Source: Humidesulfovibrio sp.
Lineage (GTDB): Bacteria > Desulfobacterota > Desulfovibrionia > Desulfovibrionales > Desulfovibrionaceae
Assembly: GCF_031082295.1 (NCBI RefSeq)
Contig: NZ_JAVHLD010000033.1
Span: 1-34,524, forward strand
Direction: 5' to 3'
DNA: 34,524 nt
How positions within the stretch are numbered: the stretch's first letter is position 1; every line of letters begins with the position of its first letter. Shown here piece after piece: positions 31,735 through 34,524 of the stretch. Below the pieces are notes generated by a model. It saw nothing but the letters and a program-made list of their open reading frames with translations, was not told where the DNA came from and searched no databases. The translations under genes and the position numbers were made by a program.

Positions 31735-33255
31735 ATGCTTGAACTTGCGGTATTTCTTTGCGGGGCCGTGGTCATGGTGCTGGAGCTCACGGGCTCGCGC
31801 GTGCTTGCGCCCTTCCTCGGCACTTCCATCGTGGTCTGGACCAGCCTCATCGGCGTGGTGCTGGGGGCGCTCTCCCTCGGCTACTGGTGGGGCGGCCGCC
31901 TGGCCGACCGCCGGCCCGAGCCGAAGCTCCTCTCCCGCCTGATTCTGCTGGCCGCCGTGACCACGCTGTTCATGGCCGCGAGCAAGGGCCTGCTCTTGAC
32001 CTTCCTGCTGCACAAATCGTCCCTTGGCGTGTCGGATATGCCCCTGAACATGGCCGGCGCGACCCTGGCGGCCACGCTGATCCTGTTCGGCCCGGCCTCG
32101 GTGCTTCTGGGCATGGTCTCGCCGTTCGCCGTGCGCCTGCGCATGGAGAGCGCGTCCAGCTCCGGCCGCACCGCCGGGAACCTGTACGCCCTGTCGACCC
32201 TGGGCAGCATCGTGGGCACCTTCGCCGCCGGGTTCTGGCTCACGGCCACCCTTGGCACCACCAACATCATCCTGTGCATGGCCGGGGTGCTCGTGCTGGC
32301 CTCGGCCTGCGTGCACCGGGGCGATGCGCTGGGCAAGCTCGGAGCGCTGGCGCTCATCGTGGCGGTCGCCGGAACCCTGAGCCTGTATGACGCGCGGCTC
32401 CAGTCCGCCGTGGGCCTGTTCGACCTCGACACCAGCTACCAACGCGTGCTGGTGTTCAGCACCCAGAGCGTCGTCTCCGGCAGGGAGACGCGCGTGCTGG
32501 CCACCGGGCCGGAGGGCGTGCAGTCGGCCATGTTTCCGGACGAACCCCAGGCCCTGGCCGTGCCCTACACGCGCTTCTACCGCCTGGCCGGGCATTTCCG
32601 GCCGGACCTGCGCCGCATGCTCATGCTCGGCGGCGGCGGCTACTCCTTCCCAAAGTATGTGCTGAGCCAGCCCCACGAGTTCGGCGGGCAGCCGAGCCTG
32701 GACGTGGTGGAGATTGACCCGGGCATCACTGCCATTGCGGGCGAGCATTTCGGCTGGCCGGGCCATCCGGACGTCCGCGTGCACCACGACGACGCCCGGC
32801 GCTTCCTGGCCAGAGCCCAGGGTTCGCAGCCCTACCAGGTGGCCCTGATGGACGTGTTCACCAGCCACTATTCCGTGCCCTTCCATCTGGCCACACAGGA
32901 GACGGTGCGCGGGCTCTCCCAGGCGCTGGACGCCGACGGCGTGGTGCTGGTGAACTGCATCAGCGCCGCCACAGGCCCGCGCAGCCGCTTCTACCGGGCT
33001 TTGCTGGCCACCTACAAGTCCGTGTTCCCGCGCGTGGAGAGCTTCCTCGTGGGCAACAGGGACGACCCCGCCGATTTCCAGAACATCATGCTGGTGGCCT
33101 TCAAGTCGCCCGCCGCACCCCTGTTCACAAGCCCCGACGCGGAGCTGCAGGCCATGCTGGACGCGCGCTACGAGCCCGGCCCGCCGCACCCCGGCGATCC
33201 CCCGGTGCTCACCGACGACTTCGCCCCCGTGGACCACTACCTGCTGAGCCTCTAG
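31735..33255 (+). CDS. Membrane-fused spermidine synthase-like protein
   Basis: A protein of about 506 residues with an N-terminal multi-helix membrane part (roughly seven helices in the first 215 residues) and a C-terminal polyamine-synthase-like methyltransferase fold. In the latter are MLMLGGGGYSFPKYVL, LDVVEIDPGITAIA, VHHDDARRFL and VALMDVFTSHYSVPFHLAT, the usual SpeE landmarks. Such fused proteins are common and largely uncharacterised; true spermidine synthase activity is not established. ATG 31735 is preferred to ATG 31729 because GGAG stands eight bases before it. It stands between murI and a glutamine amidotransferase gene. Confidence 0.88.
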   Translation: MLELAVFLCGAVVMVLELTGSRVLAPFLGTSIVVWTSLIGVVLGALSLGYWWGGRLADRRPEPKLLSRLILLAAVTTLFMAASKGLLLTFLLHKSSLGVSDMPLNMAGATLAATLILFGPASVLLGMVSPFAVRLRMESASSSGRTAGNLYALSTLGSIVGTFAAGFWLTATLGTTNIILCMAGVLVLASACVHRGDALGKLGALALIVAVAGTLSLYDARLQSAVGLFDLDTSYQRVLVFSTQSVVSGRETRVLATGPEGVQSAMFPDEPQALAVPYTRFYRLAGHFRPDLRRMLMLGGGGYSFPKYVLSQPHEFGGQPSLDVVEIDPGITAIAGEHFGWPGHPDVRVHHDDARRFLARAQGSQPYQVALMDVFTSHYSVPFHLATQETVRGLSQALDADGVVLVNCISAATGPRSRFYRALLATYKSVFPRVESFLVGNRDDPADFQNIMLVAFKSPAAPLFTSPDAELQAMLDARYEPGPPHPGDPPVLTDDFAPVDHYLLSL

Positions 33256-33283
33256 GCCCGGCAAACCCTGGAGAACCCCCCCC

Positions 33284-33994
33284 ATGCCTCTGCGCCTGCA
33301 CGGAATCCGTCACGAAAGCTTTGAACGAGAGGCCGAGCTGGCCGTCTGGGCCGCCGAGTACGGCCACAGCCTGGCCCACACCGACCTCTGGAAAGGCGAG
33401 GCCCTGCCGGAACTCTCCAGCTTCGACTGGCTGCTGGTCATGGGCGGGCCGATGGGCGTCTACGACGAGGACAAGTACCCCTGGCTGGCCGGGGAAAAGC
33501 GCTTCCTGCGCCAAGCCGTGGACGCGGGCAAGCGCATCCTGGGCGTGTGCCTGGGCGCGCAGCTTTTGTCCGTGGTGCTGGGCGGGCAGGTCACGCGCAA
33601 CCGCTACGGCGAGATCGGCTGGCACCAGGTGCAGGCCACGCCCCAGGCCGCGCAGAGCCGCGTCTTCGCCGGGCTGCCCCAAGCCTACGAGGCCTTCCAC
33701 TGGCACGGCGACACCTTCTCCATCCCCGAGGGCGCCCTCTGGACCGCCAAGAGCGAGGCCTGCGCGCACCAGGCCTTCGAGGCCTGCGAGGGCCGGGTCG
33801 TGGGCCTGCAGTTCCACCTGGAAACCAACGCCGAGAGCATGCGTGAGATCGCCGAGCACTGCGCCGACGAGCTCCGGGCCGACGCCCAGCCCTACATCCA
33901 GCCGCTGCCGAAACTCCTCGAGCGCCCGGAACGCCTGGGCGACCTGCGCCGACTCCTGGACCGCATTCTGGACAACATGGCCGCGCTGGGGTAG
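33284..33994 (+). CDS. Class I glutamine amidotransferase-like protein
   Basis: A 236-residue GMP-synthase-type GATase domain. The triad is present: C89 in ILGVCLGAQLL, H178 and E180 in GLQFHLE. The oxyanion area is LVMGGPMGVYD. No synthase domain is attached. Family members hydrolyse glutamine or act on glutamyl compounds; the partner is not evident. GGAG stands ten bases before ATG 33284, separated from it by a run of eight Cs. It lies 28 bases after the spermidine-synthase-like gene, in the same direction. Confidence 0.92.
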   Translation: MPLRLHGIRHESFEREAELAVWAAEYGHSLAHTDLWKGEALPELSSFDWLLVMGGPMGVYDEDKYPWLAGEKRFLRQAVDAGKRILGVCLGAQLLSVVLGGQVTRNRYGEIGWHQVQATPQAAQSRVFAGLPQAYEAFHWHGDTFSIPEGALWTAKSEACAHQAFEACEGRVVGLQFHLETNAESMREIAEHCADELRADAQPYIQPLPKLLERPERLGDLRRLLDRILDNMAALG

Positions 33995-34032
33995 AGCCCG
34001 GCTCCAGACCATACATCTTCAAGGGGGGCACC

Positions 34033-34386
34033 ATGGCCGAAACCGTGGACGACATCACCATCAGCTTCGAGGAAGAAGGCGTGCTCGTGCGCGAGGAACT
34101 GGACAAGGTCATCCTCTCGCGCGGAGCCTGGACCACCATCCTCTTCATGTACCGCGAAATGGACCGCGCCCGCACCGACTACGGCCCGGTGGCCTTCTCC
34201 GTGCGCCGCTACAAGAAAACCGGCGGCGAATACAAGCAGCAGAGCAAGTTCAACATCTCCAACGTCGAGCAGGCACGCAAGATCTCCGAGGCGCTCCTCG
34301 GCTGGGCCGCAGATCTGCCCGCCACAGAACCCAAACCGGCCGCCAAGCCCGCAGCCAAAAAGCCCGCCGCCAAGAAGGCGAAGTAG
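34033..34386 (+). CDS. Small conserved protein with Lys/Ala/Pro-rich tail
   Basis: A 117-residue protein. The folded part (about 1-92) has no motif I can name with confidence; FSVRRYKKTGGEYKQQSKFN is faintly like the strand pattern of PC4-type single-strand DNA-binding proteins. The C-terminal ~22 residues are Lys/Ala/Pro repeats (PAAKPAAKKPAAKKAK), similar to histone-H1-like nucleic-acid-binding tails. Binding to DNA or RNA is inference from the tail. AAGGGGGG stands close before ATG 34033. It is the last gene of the window. Confidence 0.7.
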   Translation: MAETVDDITISFEEEGVLVREELDKVILSRGAWTTILFMYREMDRARTDYGPVAFSVRRYKKTGGEYKQQSKFNISNVEQARKISEALLGWAADLPATEPKPAAKPAAKKPAAKKAK

Positions 34387-34405
34387 CAAGGCCGGGAATG
34401 CCTCC

Positions 34406-34433
34406 GGCCAGGGGCGCCGTCCCTGGACCCCGC
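34406..34433. repeat. GC-rich intergenic repeat, copy 2
   Basis: Matches 7874-7902 (about 23 of 28 positions, one gap) and contains the inverted repeat CCAGGG...CCCTGG. Like copy 1, it lies just past the last gene of a plus-strand run. Confidence 0.5.
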
Positions 34434-34476
34434 CGGTGTCCTGGGCAGGCGCGTCGGCTGGGCTGGCCCTGGCAAT

Positions 34477-34519
34477 GTGCGCGGGTTTTTTGTCGAAGAC
34501 GACAAAAAGCCCCGCGCAC
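34477..34519. terminator. Long hairpin at the right edge
   Basis: GTGCGCGGG (34477-34485) pairs with CCCGCGCAC (34511-34519), and inside it TTTTTGTCG (34487-34495) pairs with CGACAAAAA (34500-34508) over an AAGA loop. The total is about 18 bp with one small bulge. It could end transcription on either strand, but its T-runs are within the stem, so it is not a standard terminator. Confidence 0.5.
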
Positions 34520-34524
34520 GGTTG

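Overview
The window looks like a GC-rich chromosome segment from a sulfate-reducing bacterium of the Desulfovibrio type (Desulfovibrionales). The main reason is a complete cytoplasmic sulfate-activation and APS-reduction set in one place: sat (ATP sulfurylase), aprBA (APS reductase) and qmoABC (quinone-interacting membrane oxidoreductase), plus the conserved small gene that follows qmoC. The cobA/hemD fusion (siroheme and heme precursor supply), the HdrA-like flavoproteins, the bacteriohemerythrin and the coding style fit the same group. No tRNA, rRNA, CRISPR array, insertion sequence or phage gene was recognised.

Layout. 1-1254: a lone HsdR-N nuclease-like gene (minus) in visibly lower-GC DNA, flanked by intrinsic terminators. 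1303-2655: a biotin-ligase-N-like amidotransferase-fold protein (minus). 2783-7855: a tight plus-strand operon of valS, a GNAT-cupin fusion and cobA/hemD. 8042-9007: a membrane-anchored methyltransferase. 9008-9772: no intact gene, only decayed fragments (the start of an RDD-type membrane protein and the end of a TPR protein). 9773-11538: bacteriohemerythrin and an HD-GYP protein (minus), preceded by a palindromic operator candidate and a possible structured leader. 11788-13716: groES-groEL (minus). 14021-14698: a NarL/FixJ response regulator (minus), separated from a secreted thermonuclease (plus, to 15463) by a cluster of TACGCA half-sites.

15641-26001 is the sulfate-respiration locus. aprB-aprA-qmoA-qmoB-qmoC-qmoD run on the minus strand and sat diverges on the plus strand. 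The shared 675-base control region carries sigma70-like promoters, a Rex-like operator on the sat -35, a Crp/Fnr-type palindrome and a long palindrome-rich sat leader. Together these genes activate sulfate to APS, reduce APS to sulfite, and link that reduction to the membrane quinone pool.

26177-34524 holds accessory and housekeeping genes: a CBS-ACT protein, a chagasin-like lipoprotein, a small conserved protein, then a plus-strand run of PocR-domain protein, CoA-disulfide-reductase/rhodanese flavoprotein, hotdog thioesterase, murI, a membrane spermidine-synthase-like protein, a class I glutamine amidotransferase and a small Lys/Ala/Pro-tailed protein.

The most interesting unexplained signals are regulatory: the sat leader, the TACGCA cluster upstream of the response regulator, and the tandem-terminator leader plus palindrome before hemerythrin/HD-GYP. 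All motif and family calls were made by eye; no database search was run.
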